This document shows positions 25,867 through 35,101 of a stretch of DNA of 64,000 bases, piece after piece. The notes under the pieces are model-generated. The model made no database searches. It saw nothing but the letters and a program-made list of their open reading frames with translations, and had not been told where the DNA came from. Each line of letters begins with the position of its first letter. Positions within the stretch are counted from its first letter, which is position 1. The translations under genes and the position numbers were made by a program. Source of the stretch: Rheinheimera faecalis (GTDB lineage: Bacteria; Pseudomonadota; Gammaproteobacteria; Enterobacterales; Alteromonadaceae); the NCBI RefSeq assembly GCF_021290965.1, contig NZ_JAJOYT010000001.1:620001-684000 (forward strand), read 5' to 3'.

Positions 25867-27924
25867 ATGACACAACGCAAAATTCTTATCACCAGTGCTT
25901 TACCTTATGCCAATGGCCCCATTCACTTAGGTCATATGCTGGAATATATTCAGACTGACATCTGGTCCCGTTTCCAAAAAGCCCGTGGTCATCAGTGTTA
26001 TTACGTCTGTGCGGATGATGCTCATGGCACCCCTATTATGCTTAAGGCTCAGCAGCTGGGTATTACCCCAGAGCAGATGATTGCCCAAACCTCGCAAGAG
26101 CATCAGGCTGACTTTGCCGAATTTTTAATAGGCTTTGATAACTATCACAGCACTCATAGCGAAGAAAACCGCCAATTCGCCAGCGATATTTACACCAAAC
26201 TGGATAAAGGTGGTTATATCAAACGCAAAACCATCAGCCAGTTGTTTGACCCTGAAAAACAAATGTTCCTGCCGGACCGTTTTGTCAAAGGCGACTGCCC
26301 TAAATGTGGCGCTTTGGATCAAAACGGTGACAGCTGTGATTCCTGTGGCGCAACCTACAGCCCAACTGAGCTTAAAAACCCACGTTCAGTAGTGTCAGGC
26401 GCAACTCCGGTATTAAAAGACAGCGAACACTATTTCTTCGACCTGCCCGCTTTTGAGCAAATGCTAAAAGACTGGACCCGCAGTGGTTCATTGCAGGACG
26501 AAATGGCGAACAAACTGCAGGAATGGTTTACTGAAGGCCTGCAACAATGGGATATCAGCCGCGACGCACCTTATTTTGGTTTTGAAATTCCAGGCGCGCC
26601 AGGCAAGTTTTTCTACGTTTGGTTGGACGCTCCTATCGGCTACTTAGCCAGCTTTAAAAACTACTGTGATAAAACCGGTGTGAACTTTGACCAGTTCTGG
26701 CAAAAAGACTCAGACGCTGAGATTTACCACTTTATCGGCAAAGACATTATCTATTTCCACAGCTTGTTCTGGCCGGCTATGTTAGACGGTGCCGGTTACC
26801 GTAAACCTACTTCTGTGTATGCGCACGGTTTTGTTACTGTCAACGGTGCCAAAATGTCCAAGTCACGTGGCACCTTTATCAAAGCCCGTACTTATCTGGA
26901 GCATTTAAACCCGGAGTATCTGCGTTATTACTTTGCGTCTAAGCTCACCAGCAATATCACTGATTTAGACTTAAATCTGGAAGACTTTGCGCAAAAGGTG
27001 AATGCCGATTTAGTAGGTAAAGTGGTGAATATCGCCAGTCGCTGCGCCAGCTTTATCAGCAAAAAATTCGATGGCAAGTTAACAGCTGACATTGCAGAAC
27101 CTGCTTTATTAGCTGAATTTACTGCCGCAGGCGAAACCATAGCTGAAAGCTTTGAAAAACGTGAATTTGCCCGTGCTATCCGTGAAATTATGGCGCTGGC
27201 CGATAAAGCCAACCAATATATAGACGCTAAAGCGCCTTGGGTGCTGGCAAAAAATGAAGCGACCTTAACCGAAGCGCATTTAGTCTGCTCTATGGGTATT
27301 AACCTGTTCCGCGTATTAATGCACTACTTAAAACCAGTGCTGCCGGCTATGGCCAAAGAAGTGGAACTGTTTTTAAACGACGAATTAAGCTGGTCAACCT
27401 ATCAGACCGCTTTAACCAATCACAGCATCAATGTGTTTAAGCCATTGATGCAACGTGTAGAAATGACAAAGGTAGAAGCTATGGTCGAAGGCTCAAAAGA
27501 AAACTTACAGCCAACAGCTGCTGTAGCACCAAAAACCGCTGAGACTAAAGCAGCTCCTGCTGTTGATTCAGCAGAAAACGCCATTGAGCCTATTGGCGAA
27601 ACCATCAACATTGATGACTTTGCCAAGCTGGATTTACGGGTTGCCCGCATTATCAACGCCGAACATGTTGAAGGCGCTGACAAGCTGGTGAAACTGCAAC
27701 TGGACTTAGGTAACGAGCAACGTCAGGTGTTTGCTGGCATTAAATCCGCTTACCAGCCAGAGCAGTTAATTGGCCGACTTACGGTGATGGTTGCCAACTT
27801 AGCGCCACGTAAAATGCGTTTTGGTATGTCTGAAGGCATGGTGATGGCCGCTGGCCCCGGTGGCAGTGATATTTTCCTATTAACGCCAGATGATGGTGCT
27901 ACGCCAGGTATGCGCGTTAAATAG
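25867..27924 (+). CDS. metG: Methionyl-tRNA synthetase
   Basis: Class I aminoacyl-tRNA synthetase, 685 aa, full length. HIGH-type motif HLGH (20-23), four-Cys zinc knuckle CPKC..CDSC (Cys144, 147, 157, 160), KMSKS at 329-333, and a C-terminal Trbp111-like tRNA-binding domain (from about 580, [16 protein letters not shown]) after an Ala/Glu-rich linker, as in dimeric bacterial MetRS. Essential cytosolic enzyme charging tRNA-Met. The repeat element copy B begins about 16 bp after its stop. Confidence 0.97.
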   Translation: MTQRKILITSALPYANGPIHLGHMLEYIQTDIWSRFQKARGHQCYYVCADDAHGTPIMLKAQQLGITPEQMIAQTSQEHQADFAEFLIGFDNYHSTHSEENRQFASDIYTKLDKGGYIKRKTISQLFDPEKQMFLPDRFVKGDCPKCGALDQNGDSCDSCGATYSPTELKNPRSVVSGATPVLKDSEHYFFDLPAFEQMLKDWTRSGSLQDEMANKLQEWFTEGLQQWDISRDAPYFGFEIPGAPGKFFYVWLDAPIGYLASFKNYCDKTGVNFDQFWQKDSDAEIYHFIGKDIIYFHSLFWPAMLDGAGYRKPTSVYAHGFVTVNGAKMSKSRGTFIKARTYLEHLNPEYLRYYFASKLTSNITDLDLNLEDFAQKVNADLVGKVVNIASRCASFISKKFDGKLTADIAEPALLAEFTAAGETIAESFEKREFARAIREIMALADKANQYIDAKAPWVLAKNEATLTEAHLVCSMGINLFRVLMHYLKPVLPAMAKEVELFLNDELSWSTYQTALTNHSINVFKPLMQRVEMTKVEAMVEGSKENLQPTAAVAPKTAETKAAPAVDSAENAIEPIGETINIDDFAKLDLRVARIINAEHVEGADKLVKLQLDLGNEQRQVFAGIKSAYQPEQLIGRLTVMVANLAPRKMRFGMSEGMVMAAGPGGSDIFLLTPDDGATPGMRVK

Positions 27925-27939
27925 AGGTTGCCCGTCGTT

Positions 27940-28050
27940 CTTGAAGCTGCAGCTTTGTTGACTGCGCGCGCTCGCCCCAGTCACATAGGTGAACTATGCT
28001 CCTGGGGTCTCGAGCACTTGTCGTCGCGCTGCAACTCCAATTACTTAGGG
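27940..28050 (+). repeat. Extragenic hairpin repeat, copy B
   Basis: Same element as copy A in opposite orientation. The core hairpin is at 27975-28007: CCCCAG-TCA-CATAG / CTATG-CTC-CTGGGG around GTGAA. The end flank GCTGCAACTCCAATTACTT also occurs at 34515-34556. A longer open frame for the MFS gene runs back into it but has no proper start there. Confidence 0.85.
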
Positions 28051-28088
28051 TAGTAGATTGGCTACCCTTTTTTGTGACAAGGAAAAGC

Positions 28089-29501
28089 ATGTCTAACATT
28101 CTGCGTTCGTTTTCTTCGTTGTATTTTGCCACTTTATTGATGGTACTCGCCTCTGGGGTACTGACCACTTATTTAGGTTTGCGCCTTGCCGCAGACTCGG
28201 CAGCTCAAATCTGGATAGGCGGCATGATGTCGGCTTATTATCTGGGGTTAGTCGCTGGTTCTAAAATTGGTCACCGTTTAATAGCCCGTGTTGGTCATAT
28301 CCGTGCTTTTGTTGCCAGCGCCGGCATTACCACAGCAAGCGCTTTGGGCCATGCCTTAATAGACGATTTAGCCGTCTGGCTGGTGCTGCGCCTGATGGTG
28401 GGCATGGGCATGATGTGTATGTATATGGTGCTGGAAAGCTGGCTGAACGAACAGGCTGACAGTAAAAACCGCGGCACAGTCTTTGCCAGTTATATGATTG
28501 TCTCTTACTTAGGTTTAGTGCTGGGTCAGCTGGCGATTAGCTTAAACCCGGAATTAACACTAAAACCTCTGCTGATTGTCGCTATGTGTTTTGCGCTTTG
28601 TATTGTGCCTTTAGCCTTAACACGCCGTATTCACCCGGCGCCTTTGCAACCAGCGCCACTTAAAATCAAACTATTCTGGCAAAAAGTGCCACAGGCACTA
28701 ACAACCGTAGGTATGGCTGGTGTAATAGTGGGCTCCTTTTATGGCCTTGCACCGGCTTATATTGCGCACAGCGGCGCCAGCACACAACAAGTTGCGGCTT
28801 ATATGGCAACTACTGTTATCGCAGGCTTATTAGCGCAGTGGCCTATGGGCCGGCTGTCTGACAAAATCAGGCGCAGCAGGCTGATCCGCATCAATACAGT
28901 GATTCTGGGTGCCATTGTGCTTTGTATCGCTATACTGCCGCTGAGCGGAATACCGCAACTGGTGTTTACCTTTGCTTTTGGTATTTTAGCTTTTACGTTG
29001 TACCCGCTGGCAACAGCGCTGGCGAATCAGAATGTAGAGCAGGAACATAGGGTTGCTTTGTCAGCCACTATTTTACTGACCTTTGGTTTGGGCGCTTGTA
29101 TTGGACCACTGATCGCGTCTGCTTTTATGCAGTTGATTGGCGATAGCATGCTGTATGGTTTTATGGCGTTATGTACTTTGCTGCTGTTTTTACGTTTAAC
29201 TCAGGTGAACTATCAGCAGAAACAACAAAACAAAGAAGTAGCTCAGGACTATGTGATGGCATCGGGCGACTTAATGTCTTCCCCTTTAGCTGCCGCCTTA
29301 GATCCACGGGTTGACGAGCAAATGGTGCAGGAGCAAATGCTCAATCCACAGCATCAGGATGCAGAGCTGCCAACAGCGGATCAGGAACTAAGCAGTATGG
29401 ATGCAGAACCAGAAGCTGCTGTAACCACTGAAACTGTTGAAGCTGTAGATGAAACAGAGCCAGATAAACACCAAACATCAGATCGCAACAAACCGGCTTA
29501 A
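28089..29501 (+). CDS. MFS permease (YcaD-like) with acidic C-terminal tail
   Basis: 470 aa from the ATG at 28089, preceded by AAGGA; the longer frame from 27996 runs through the repeat element and is rejected. Twelve hydrophobic helices; YcaD-type phrases are MVLESWLNEQA and FASYMIVSYLG in the N-half and PMGRLSDKIRRSR between helices of the C-half. Residues from about 370 onward are hydrophilic and Glu/Ala-rich, an extension of about 100 residues not present in the 382-aa E. coli YcaD. Substrate unknown. Confidence 0.85.
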   Translation: MSNILRSFSSLYFATLLMVLASGVLTTYLGLRLAADSAAQIWIGGMMSAYYLGLVAGSKIGHRLIARVGHIRAFVASAGITTASALGHALIDDLAVWLVLRLMVGMGMMCMYMVLESWLNEQADSKNRGTVFASYMIVSYLGLVLGQLAISLNPELTLKPLLIVAMCFALCIVPLALTRRIHPAPLQPAPLKIKLFWQKVPQALTTVGMAGVIVGSFYGLAPAYIAHSGASTQQVAAYMATTVIAGLLAQWPMGRLSDKIRRSRLIRINTVILGAIVLCIAILPLSGIPQLVFTFAFGILAFTLYPLATALANQNVEQEHRVALSATILLTFGLGACIGPLIASAFMQLIGDSMLYGFMALCTLLLFLRLTQVNYQQKQQNKEVAQDYVMASGDLMSSPLAAALDPRVDEQMVQEQMLNPQHQDAELPTADQELSSMDAEPEAAVTTETVEAVDETEPDKHQTSDRNKPA

Positions 29502-29517
29502 GCCGGTTTGTTGTTTT
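29486..29517. terminator. Terminator overlapping the MFS stop codon
   Basis: A perfect 28-bp palindrome (29486-29513) with the stem AAACCGGC / GCCGGTTT around the TTAA centre, so the TAA stop is in the loop; a T-rich run follows. It lies between convergent genes and can act in both directions. Confidence 0.85.
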
Positions 29518-29539
29518 TAAAGCATGACAGGCGAAGAAA

Positions 29540-30520
29540 TCAAAACAGAGTTAGTACCAGTTTGCCCACAACAGCATTAGAAGCCAGCAACTGATGCGCC
29601 CGCTCCGCTTCCGACCAGTCGATGCTTTGTGCCAATACAGGCTTAATTTTTCCTTCCGCCAAAGCCTTTCCAAACTGCTGACTAAAATCGCTGATTAAAG
29701 CTGATTTATAGCCATCTGTTCTGCTTCGAAGTGTGGAGCATAAAAGCTGACCGCGTTTTTTCAGCATCAGACCTAAATCCAGCTCTGGAGTCATACGACC
29801 ACCCAGCATAGAAAGCACAACAATCTGCCCATCCAGCGCCAACAGCTGAATATCTTTTGCGATGTATTCACCTGCTACAGGGTCGATAATCAAATCAAAA
29901 CCTTGAGGTCGTGCAGCTTTTAGTTCAGCCGCAAAATCATGAGTTTTATAGTTCAAAGCACAATCAGCCCCTAAGGCTAAGCAGGTTTTGGCTTTTTCGT
30001 CCGAACCCACTGTGACAGCAACAAAACAGCCCATAGCTTTACCCAGCTGTATAGCTGCAGTGCCTACACCACTAGCCCCTGCATGCACCAATAACGCACC
30101 TTGATAGGGCAAATGACCTACAACCCGCATCGCCTGGAAAGCTGTTAAAAACACTTCAGCACAAGCAGCAGCTTCGCTCATACCTAAAGTTGCCGGCTTT
30201 TTGATCAGATGCTCTGCAGACATAGCGACATACTGCGCATAACCACCGCCAGGCACCAAACCAAATACAGTCTCGCTAAGCCAATCTTGCGATACATCAT
30301 CGGCCACAGCCACCACAGTACCTGCGACTTCCAAACCTAAAATCTCAGACTCCCCTGCTGGCGGCGGATAGAGTCCTGAACGCTGCAATAAATCTGCCCT
30401 GTTAATACCTGCAGCTGCGACTTTAACCAGAACCTGCCCGGCTTTTAGCACTGGAACAGCCACAGTCACTTGCTGCAACTGGCTTTGGCTACCGGGATTA
30501 ATCACCTCAATAGCGGTCAT
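29540..30520 (-). CDS. NAD(P)H quinone oxidoreductase (zinc-free MDR, PIG3-like)
   Basis: 326 aa from the ATG at 30520. The frame extends to 30622, but that extension covers the rlmI promoter and is not family-like (relatives start with M-x-A-I). N-terminal GroES-like domain with AAAGINRADLLQRSGLYPPP (about 38-57), then a Rossmann domain with the nucleotide motif HAGASGVGTAAIQLGKAMG. The zinc ligands of alcohol dehydrogenases are absent, fitting the quinone oxidoreductase / TP53I3-like branch. The ribosome binding site at the chosen start is weak. Probable role: NADPH-dependent reduction of quinones or enones. Confidence 0.82.
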   Translation of the reverse strand: MTAIEVINPGSQSQLQQVTVAVPVLKAGQVLVKVAAAGINRADLLQRSGLYPPPAGESEILGLEVAGTVVAVADDVSQDWLSETVFGLVPGGGYAQYVAMSAEHLIKKPATLGMSEAAACAEVFLTAFQAMRVVGHLPYQGALLVHAGASGVGTAAIQLGKAMGCFVAVTVGSDEKAKTCLALGADCALNYKTHDFAAELKAARPQGFDLIIDPVAGEYIAKDIQLLALDGQIVVLSMLGGRMTPELDLGLMLKKRGQLLCSTLRSRTDGYKSALISDFSQQFGKALAEGKIKPVLAQSIDWSEAERAHQLLASNAVVGKLVLTLF

Positions 30521-30577
30521 TTGACTGGGTACAACATGCTTTTGCGTCAATTTGGCTGATCCTTTTAATAGTTTTGC

Positions 30578-30606
30578 TTTAGCTTTTGCGCACTCTTCAC
30601 TAAAAT
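30578..30606 (+). promoter_or_regulatory. Probable promoter of rlmI
   Basis: TTTAGC (30578-30583) and TAAAAT (30601-30606) are separated by 17 bp and lie about 30 bp before the rlmI start. The -10 is good and the -35 weak. Confidence 0.45.
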
Positions 30607-30637
30607 AGCGCCCCTTGCCCATCTACAGAGTAGACCT

Positions 30638-31828
30638 ATGTCTCACAGTATCATTTTACAACCCGAACGCGAAAAATCCTTAAGACGCCGCCACCCTTGG
30701 GTGTTCTCTAAAGCGGTATTGCAGGTTAAAGGCAAACCAGAGTCGGGTGAAACTGTAGATGTATTAACCCACGATGGGAAATGGTTATGCCGCGGCGCTT
30801 ATTCAGCCGACTCGCAGATCCGCGTGCGCGCCTGGACTTTTAATGAAAAAGAACAGATTGATCAGGCCTTTTTCACGCGCCGTATTCAGCGTGCCTGGTC
30901 TGTGCGTCAGGATATGTACGATCTAAACCAAACTAATGGCTTACGTGTAGTAGCAGCTGAATCTGATGGTTTACCTGGTGTAACGATCGACTTATACGCC
31001 GATGTACTGGTCTGTCAGCTGTTATCCGCTGGTGCCGATGCAAACCGTGAGTTAATTGTCACAGCACTGAAACAGATTTTCCCTGACGTCAGCATTTACG
31101 AGCGTTCAGATGTGGATGTACGTAAAAAAGAAGGTTTAAAACCTGTCACTGGCTGGTTGCATTTGCCTCGTGAAAGCGGCGAAGTGGTGATTTTAGAAAA
31201 CGGCATGAAAATTCTGGTCGATGTGATCAACGGCCACAAAACAGGTTTTTATCTGGACCAACGTGATTCACGCGCTGCTGCAGGCCGTCTGGCGAAAGGC
31301 AAAACCGTACTGAACTGCTTTAGCTACACCGGCACTTTTGCGCTGTCCTGTTTAAAAGGTGGTGCGGCTCATGTCACTAACGTGGATATGTCGGATTTAG
31401 CCTTAAAAACCGCAGAACGTAATTTAGCGTTAAATAACATGGAACTGGACAAGGCGAACAACGTCAAACAGGACGTATTTAAACTGCTGCGCGAATACAA
31501 AGAGCAAGGCAAGTTGTTTGATATGGTGATTTTAGATCCACCAAAGTTTGCCGATAGCAAAGCCCAGTTGATGCAAGCCGCCCGCGGTTACAAAGACATT
31601 AACCGTGTGGCCATGCAATTGGTCAAACCAGGCGGTTTATTACTGACCTTCAGCTGCTCAGGCTTAATGGAGGAAATGCTGTTTCAGAAAATAGTGGCTG
31701 ACGCCGCACTGGATGCGAACAAAGATTGTTTGTTTATCGAGAAACTCAGTCAGTCCAGCGACCACCCTATTGCCAGCTTCTACCCTGAAGGTCATTATCT
31801 GAAAGGTTTAGTCTGTAAGGTGTTTTAA
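30638..31828 (+). CDS. rlmI: 23S rRNA m5C1962 methyltransferase RlmI
   Basis: 396 aa, the same length as E. coli RlmI. N-terminal PUA domain (1-75, HPWVFSKAV and [15 protein letters not shown]), a linking domain, then the SAM-dependent Rossmann domain: motif [16 protein letters not shown] (224-238), acidic NVDMS (248-252), LDPPKF (299-304) and the catalytic cysteine TFSCSG (Cys340). Methylates C1962 of 23S rRNA. Followed by yceI after 55 bp. Confidence 0.93.
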   Translation: MSHSIILQPEREKSLRRRHPWVFSKAVLQVKGKPESGETVDVLTHDGKWLCRGAYSADSQIRVRAWTFNEKEQIDQAFFTRRIQRAWSVRQDMYDLNQTNGLRVVAAESDGLPGVTIDLYADVLVCQLLSAGADANRELIVTALKQIFPDVSIYERSDVDVRKKEGLKPVTGWLHLPRESGEVVILENGMKILVDVINGHKTGFYLDQRDSRAAAGRLAKGKTVLNCFSYTGTFALSCLKGGAAHVTNVDMSDLALKTAERNLALNNMELDKANNVKQDVFKLLREYKEQGKLFDMVILDPPKFADSKAQLMQAARGYKDINRVAMQLVKPGGLLLTFSCSGLMEEMLFQKIVADAALDANKDCLFIEKLSQSSDHPIASFYPEGHYLKGLVCKVF

Positions 31829-31883
31829 GAACCTATTCTCATCCTGGAATTTTGTTCCGGGATCATCACAAAAGGAGTGTTCG

Positions 31884-32459
31884 ATGACGATGAAAAAATT
31901 AGCTTTAATAGTGGCCGCAGCCTTAAGTTTTTCTGCTGCCGCCGACTGGTCAGTCAATAGCGCGCAATCCAGCCTGAACTTTGTGTCTGTGAAAAATGAC
32001 GTTGTGGCCGAAACCCACAGCTTTAAAGACTTAACAGGCAAGTTAACTGAAGCAGGCGAGTTTTCAGTGGCTATTCCTGCAATGAGTATCGACACTATCA
32101 TTCCAATTCGTAACGAACGTATTCTGGAACATGTGTTAGCGGCCAAACAATACGCTACTATCAATGCCAAAGGCAAAGTCGACAGCAAAGTGTTAACTGG
32201 CTTAAAAACCGGTGACAGCGTTGTTGTAGATCAAGCCTTAGATTTGACCTTACTCACTAAAACCCAAAGCCTGATGGCCAAAGTAAAAGTAACCAAAGTG
32301 TCAGACAGCCAATTGGTAGTCACCACTGTTGCGCCAATTATGCTGGACGTAAACAAGTTTGAATTAAACGCTGGCGTAGAAAAACTACGTGAACTGGCAG
32401 GCCTGAAAACCATCAGCCCAATGGTACCAACGACTTTTAGTCTGATATTGGTGAAGTAG
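31884..32459 (+). CDS. Periplasmic YceI-family lipid-binding protein
   Basis: 191 aa. The first ATG (31884) has AAAGGAG with an 8-nt spacer. Signal peptide 1-21 ends AAA-DW, the usual YceI mature start. The lipocalin-like barrel follows with the family phrases SSLNFVSVKND and IIPIRNERILEHVLAAKQYATI. Family members bind polyprenyl-type lipids in the periplasm; the function here is not established. Ends at a strong terminator. Confidence 0.88.
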   Translation: MTMKKLALIVAAALSFSAAADWSVNSAQSSLNFVSVKNDVVAETHSFKDLTGKLTEAGEFSVAIPAMSIDTIIPIRNERILEHVLAAKQYATINAKGKVDSKVLTGLKTGDSVVVDQALDLTLLTKTQSLMAKVKVTKVSDSQLVVTTVAPIMLDVNKFELNAGVEKLRELAGLKTISPMVPTTFSLILVK

Positions 32460-32487
32460 GTTTTTTGGTTAGTTGATGATATGAAAT

Positions 32488-32512
32488 AGCCACCTTTGGG
32501 TGGCTTTTTTTT
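32488..32512 (+). terminator. Terminator of yceI
   Basis: A 7-bp stem AGCCACC / GGTGGCT with loop TTTG followed by eight to nine T residues. Confidence 0.9.
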
Positions 32513-32530
32513 AAGTAGAATGGCTGACTA

Positions 32531-33181
32531 TTAAACAACTTTTTTATAATTTACATTACGTTGTCTTGGATCGAAGTAGCCCAAAATACAATTGGGATTA
32601 ACTATGCAAAGCTGTATATGATTTTTCTCTCGAAATCCGGCGTTGGGATAAAGAAATTTTCCTTCTGGAAACATACCCCGAACTGAGTCGATAAAATTTT
32701 GATGATTTCGAATTTTTCTTATATTTGTCCCTGCGGTGTCAGCAAGCTGAAGCTCTTTTGCAATAGCTTCATTATTGAGTTGTTGAAGACGCAGCATGAC
32801 TTGGCAATCTAATGATCGCACCATGTCGATACCGTCATGCATGACTTTATTTACCGGCAAGCTTTGATTCAGTGCTTCAAACTCAAGCTTTAGAATTTCA
32901 TAGGCTCTTTTGACTTTTTCCACGTCAGCAGAATCCAGAAGATCAATGCAGTTACCCAGCTTTACAAATGCTCCGATAACGGCTGGATTCAACACTTTTT
33001 TGCTAGCGCTAGCCCATTCAAGTGCCCGCTCATAGCTACCTTCCCAAAAATAGATTCCATGGCCCAGCCAATCATAAGCATTTTCGCTAGTACTCAGAAC
33101 TTCCCCATTTTTGATTACCTGATCAAAAACTGACTTGTCGCAACCGTGGAAGCCTACGACTATGCCTGGGGATATGTACAT
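32531..33181 (-). CDS. ADP-ribosyltransferase-like protein (candidate toxin)
   Basis: 216 aa. N-terminal VVGFHGCDKS (His12) followed by YDWLGHGIYFWEGSYERALEWA (Tyr44) resembles the His and Tyr positions of PARP/diphtheria-type ADP-ribosyltransferases and DUF3990-like proteins; the third catalytic residue cannot be placed with certainty. Soluble and without a signal peptide. Its ATG directly follows the stop of a 54-codon gene (TAA-ATG, no gap). The region is visibly AT-richer than its neighbours, a sign of transfer. A toxin role by NAD-dependent modification is inference from fold and arrangement. It could instead be a host RNA or protein-modifying enzyme. Confidence 0.65.
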   Translation of the reverse strand: MYISPGIVVGFHGCDKSVFDQVIKNGEVLSTSENAYDWLGHGIYFWEGSYERALEWASASKKVLNPAVIGAFVKLGNCIDLLDSADVEKVKRAYEILKLEFEALNQSLPVNKVMHDGIDMVRSLDCQVMLRLQQLNNEAIAKELQLADTAGTNIRKIRNHQNFIDSVRGMFPEGKFLYPNAGFREKNHIQLCIVNPNCILGYFDPRQRNVNYKKVV

Positions 33182-33346
33182 TTACGATGCCACTCTGGTG
33201 ATCACTTTACCGCTTGAGTTGAGAATTCCAGAGCGTTTAAGTGATTGCTTTATTTTCTCCCTGACTTCAGGCGTAAATTCTTTCTTTTTACTCTTGCGCT
33301 TTAAATCTGCCAGTCTTTCGTCCAATGACTCTTGAAGATCAAACAT
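33182..33346 (-). CDS. Small charged protein upstream of the ART-like gene (candidate antitoxin)
   Basis: 54 aa from the ATG at 33346, which has AGAGGA with a 6- to 7-nt spacer (the open frame continues to 33424 without a site). Highly charged helix (LADLKRKSKKKEFTPEVREKI) followed by IKQSLKRSGILNSSGKVI, with no hydrophobic segment. Gene order small-then-large with zero spacing is typical of type II toxin-antitoxin pairs. No known antitoxin family is recognised. Confidence 0.6.
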   Translation of the reverse strand: MFDLQESLDERLADLKRKSKKKEFTPEVREKIKQSLKRSGILNSSGKVITRVAS

Positions 33347-33590
33347 ATTTATTCCTCTGATAGCCTCTGAATACAAATCAAAGTTTACAGCACAGCTCGG
33401 GATCTTTATAGATTTTTTAAGCACATTACCTGATGTTAAATTTTGGATACTGAGCTTAAATGTCCAAGTAGAGATCCAAGAACCTGAACTTCATAGATAA
33501 ATAATTATTGTCCAGTTTTTCCGTCACCCACCTTGAAATTTCCCACTTTCCCTGACACTGTTAACACAGCAAATTCAAAAGGATAGGAAT

Positions 33591-34169
33591 ATGAAACTTT
33601 TATTTATTGTCACCACTCTGCTCGCCACAACTCAACTTCAGGCTGCAACACCAGCCAACCAAATCAATTGCCAAGCCAAAGACTTAGGTACTGTTGATCA
33701 ACTGATTTGTTCAGACCCGGAGCTACTGCAACAAGATCAGCAACTGGCAGAGGTGTATCAGCAGGCTTTGCTAAAAGCAGTTAATGAAAAGCCGCCTATG
33801 TTAAAAGCTGAGCAGCGTGGTTGGGTAAAAGGTAAAGCGGAGTGCTGGAAAGAAGAAGATAAAAAAGCTTGTGCTTCAACGCTTTATATCCAGCGTATTG
33901 CTGAGTTACAGGCGCGTTATGAACTGCTGCCTGTCAGTAAAAAACTACTGCTTAGCTGCGAGAACAATCCGGCCAATGAAATCTCAGTTCGTTATTACCC
34001 CACCACACCAGCCACTTTAATTGCGGATTATGGTGATCAGGTCTCTTTAATGTATCAGCAAGCTGACCAGAGTTATGTCGGAAGAAATGAAAAGCTATCG
34101 GAGCAAAACGGTATTTTTACTGTGCAGTGGGGTTATGAAGCGCCGCTGATGAGCTGCAAAACTAAATAG
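33591..34169 (+). CDS. Exported lysozyme-inhibitor-like protein (LprI-N plus MliC-like)
   Basis: 192 aa with signal peptide 1-18 (LQA-A). Residues 24-105 form an LprI/DUF1311 domain with paired Cys and QRGWVKGKAECWKEED. The C-terminal half (about 118-192) resembles MliC/PliC C-type lysozyme inhibitors, with a Cys in LLSCENNP, the phrase SYVGRNEKL and the terminal Cys in LMSCKTK. A strong AAAGGATAGGA site precedes the ATG. Likely periplasmic defence against lysozyme. Confidence 0.78.
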   Translation: MKLLFIVTTLLATTQLQAATPANQINCQAKDLGTVDQLICSDPELLQQDQQLAEVYQQALLKAVNEKPPMLKAEQRGWVKGKAECWKEEDKKACASTLYIQRIAELQARYELLPVSKKLLLSCENNPANEISVRYYPTTPATLIADYGDQVSLMYQQADQSYVGRNEKLSEQNGIFTVQWGYEAPLMSCKTK

Positions 34170-34191
34170 CAGTAAGCGCCGCGAAGGCTCG

Positions 34192-34491
34192 TTAATTCAG
34201 CTCGATGATTTGCACACCCAGCTGGTAACAGTCTTCTTGTTCCTGAGCGCAGCGCATTACTTTAGCGTGGGCGGATAAAGGCGGAATACTGGGGTTGGAG
34301 CTTTGCATTTTGATGTAGAGCAGAATGCCCATTTCAAGCGGCTCATCTATTTCCAGCGACATGCCGGTAGAACTTAAGTCACGGCAAATGGCGTTGATCA
34401 CCCGGCCCGATTGTGGATCGTTGATCATCAGCTGGACCTGAGAATTCACCATCATACGGTAGTAATTGCGCTTATCACTGTGGCCTAACAT
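34192..34491 (-). CDS. PilZ-domain c-di-GMP binding protein
   Basis: 99 aa, a single PilZ domain. RxxxR motif in KRNYYRM (Arg8, Arg12) and the D-x-S-x-x-G motif as DLSSTGMSL (38-46), the residues that clamp cyclic di-GMP. No partner domain, so it should act by binding another protein. A response-regulator gene lies upstream in the same direction across 120 bp that hold a repeat remnant. Confidence 0.88.
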   Translation of the reverse strand: MLGHSDKRNYYRMMVNSQVQLMINDPQSGRVINAICRDLSSTGMSLEIDEPLEMGILLYIKMQSSNPSIPPLSAHAKVMRCAQEQEDCYQLGVQIIELN

Positions 34492-34514
34492 AGACTTTAC
34501 TGCCCTTTCCTTAG

Positions 34515-34556
34515 TACCTGAAGCCGCAGCTGCCTTGCTGCAACTCCAATTACTTT
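34515..34556 (+). repeat. Core-less remnant of the extragenic hairpin repeat, copy C
   Basis: TGAAGCCGCAGCTGCC joins directly to TTGCTGCAACTCCAATTACTTTGG. These are the outer flanks of copy B (27940-28050) without its 65-bp hairpin core. Confidence 0.6.
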
Positions 34557-34614
34557 GGGTGTAATTTTTTGAATTGATATCTTTTATAGATCGGCCACAA
34601 GCTGCTGTAAAGGC

Positions 34615-35010
34615 TTATTTATGCAAATGACTGCAGAGTAAATCGTCCACCAGCATCTGAATATGTCGCGCACTGATTGGTTTGCTGACAAAAGCGTCTG
34701 CGCCAGCGTCCAGTGCAGTTAATTCATCGCGGGGCGTATCCATGCCGGACATCATCAGAATAGGAATATGGCCGGTTTCAGGGGCGTTTTTTAACAGGCG
34801 GCAGGTATCCAGGCCATCCAGGCCTGGCATACAGATATCCATCATCACCAGATCAGGTTGTTGCTGCAACACCAGTTGCAAAGCTTCCACCCCACTTTTG
34901 GCGTAGGACAACTGATAAAAAGGCGACAAAGCCAACTCCAGCAGACGAAACATAAAATCTTCGTCGTCCACTATCATGACCTTCTTTTGCTTCAGTTCCA
35001 TTGTCTGCAT
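34615..35010 (-). CDS. Single-domain response regulator (CheY-like)
   Basis: 131 aa from the ATG at 35010 (GGAG 9 nt upstream); ATGs at 35025 and 35001 are alternatives. REC domain with the acidic pair Asp15/Asp16, phosphoacceptor Asp58 in MMDICMPG, and Lys110 in FVSKPI. No output domain. No histidine kinase nearby. A perfect 22-bp palindrome lies directly upstream of the start region. The downstream PilZ gene hints at a signalling pair linked to c-di-GMP, but this is weak. Confidence 0.85.
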   Translation of the reverse strand: MQTMELKQKKVMIVDDEDFMFRLLELALSPFYQLSYAKSGVEALQLVLQQQPDLVMMDICMPGLDGLDTCRLLKNAPETGHIPILMMSGMDTPRDELTALDAGADAFVSKPISARHIQMLVDDLLCSHLHK

Positions 35011-35025
35011 CCTTGTGATCTCCAT

Positions 35026-35047
35026 TCAAACGCATCGATGCGTTTGA
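35026..35047. promoter_or_regulatory. Perfect 22-bp palindrome before the response-regulator gene
   Basis: Two 11-nt arms TCAAACGCATC / GATGCGTTTGA meet without a loop directly 5' of the first possible start codon (35025). Could be an operator or, in RNA, a translation-blocking hairpin. Confidence 0.55.
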
Positions 35048-35101
35048 CTTAAGTGTATGGCCTATTTAACGATTTGCCAAAAAATCAGCCAAAAATTAAC
35101 T

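Noticed and set aside
27996-28088. N-terminal extension of the MFS permease
   Set aside because: It is translated repeat element; the ATG at 28089 has a proper ribosome binding site and starts the first helix.
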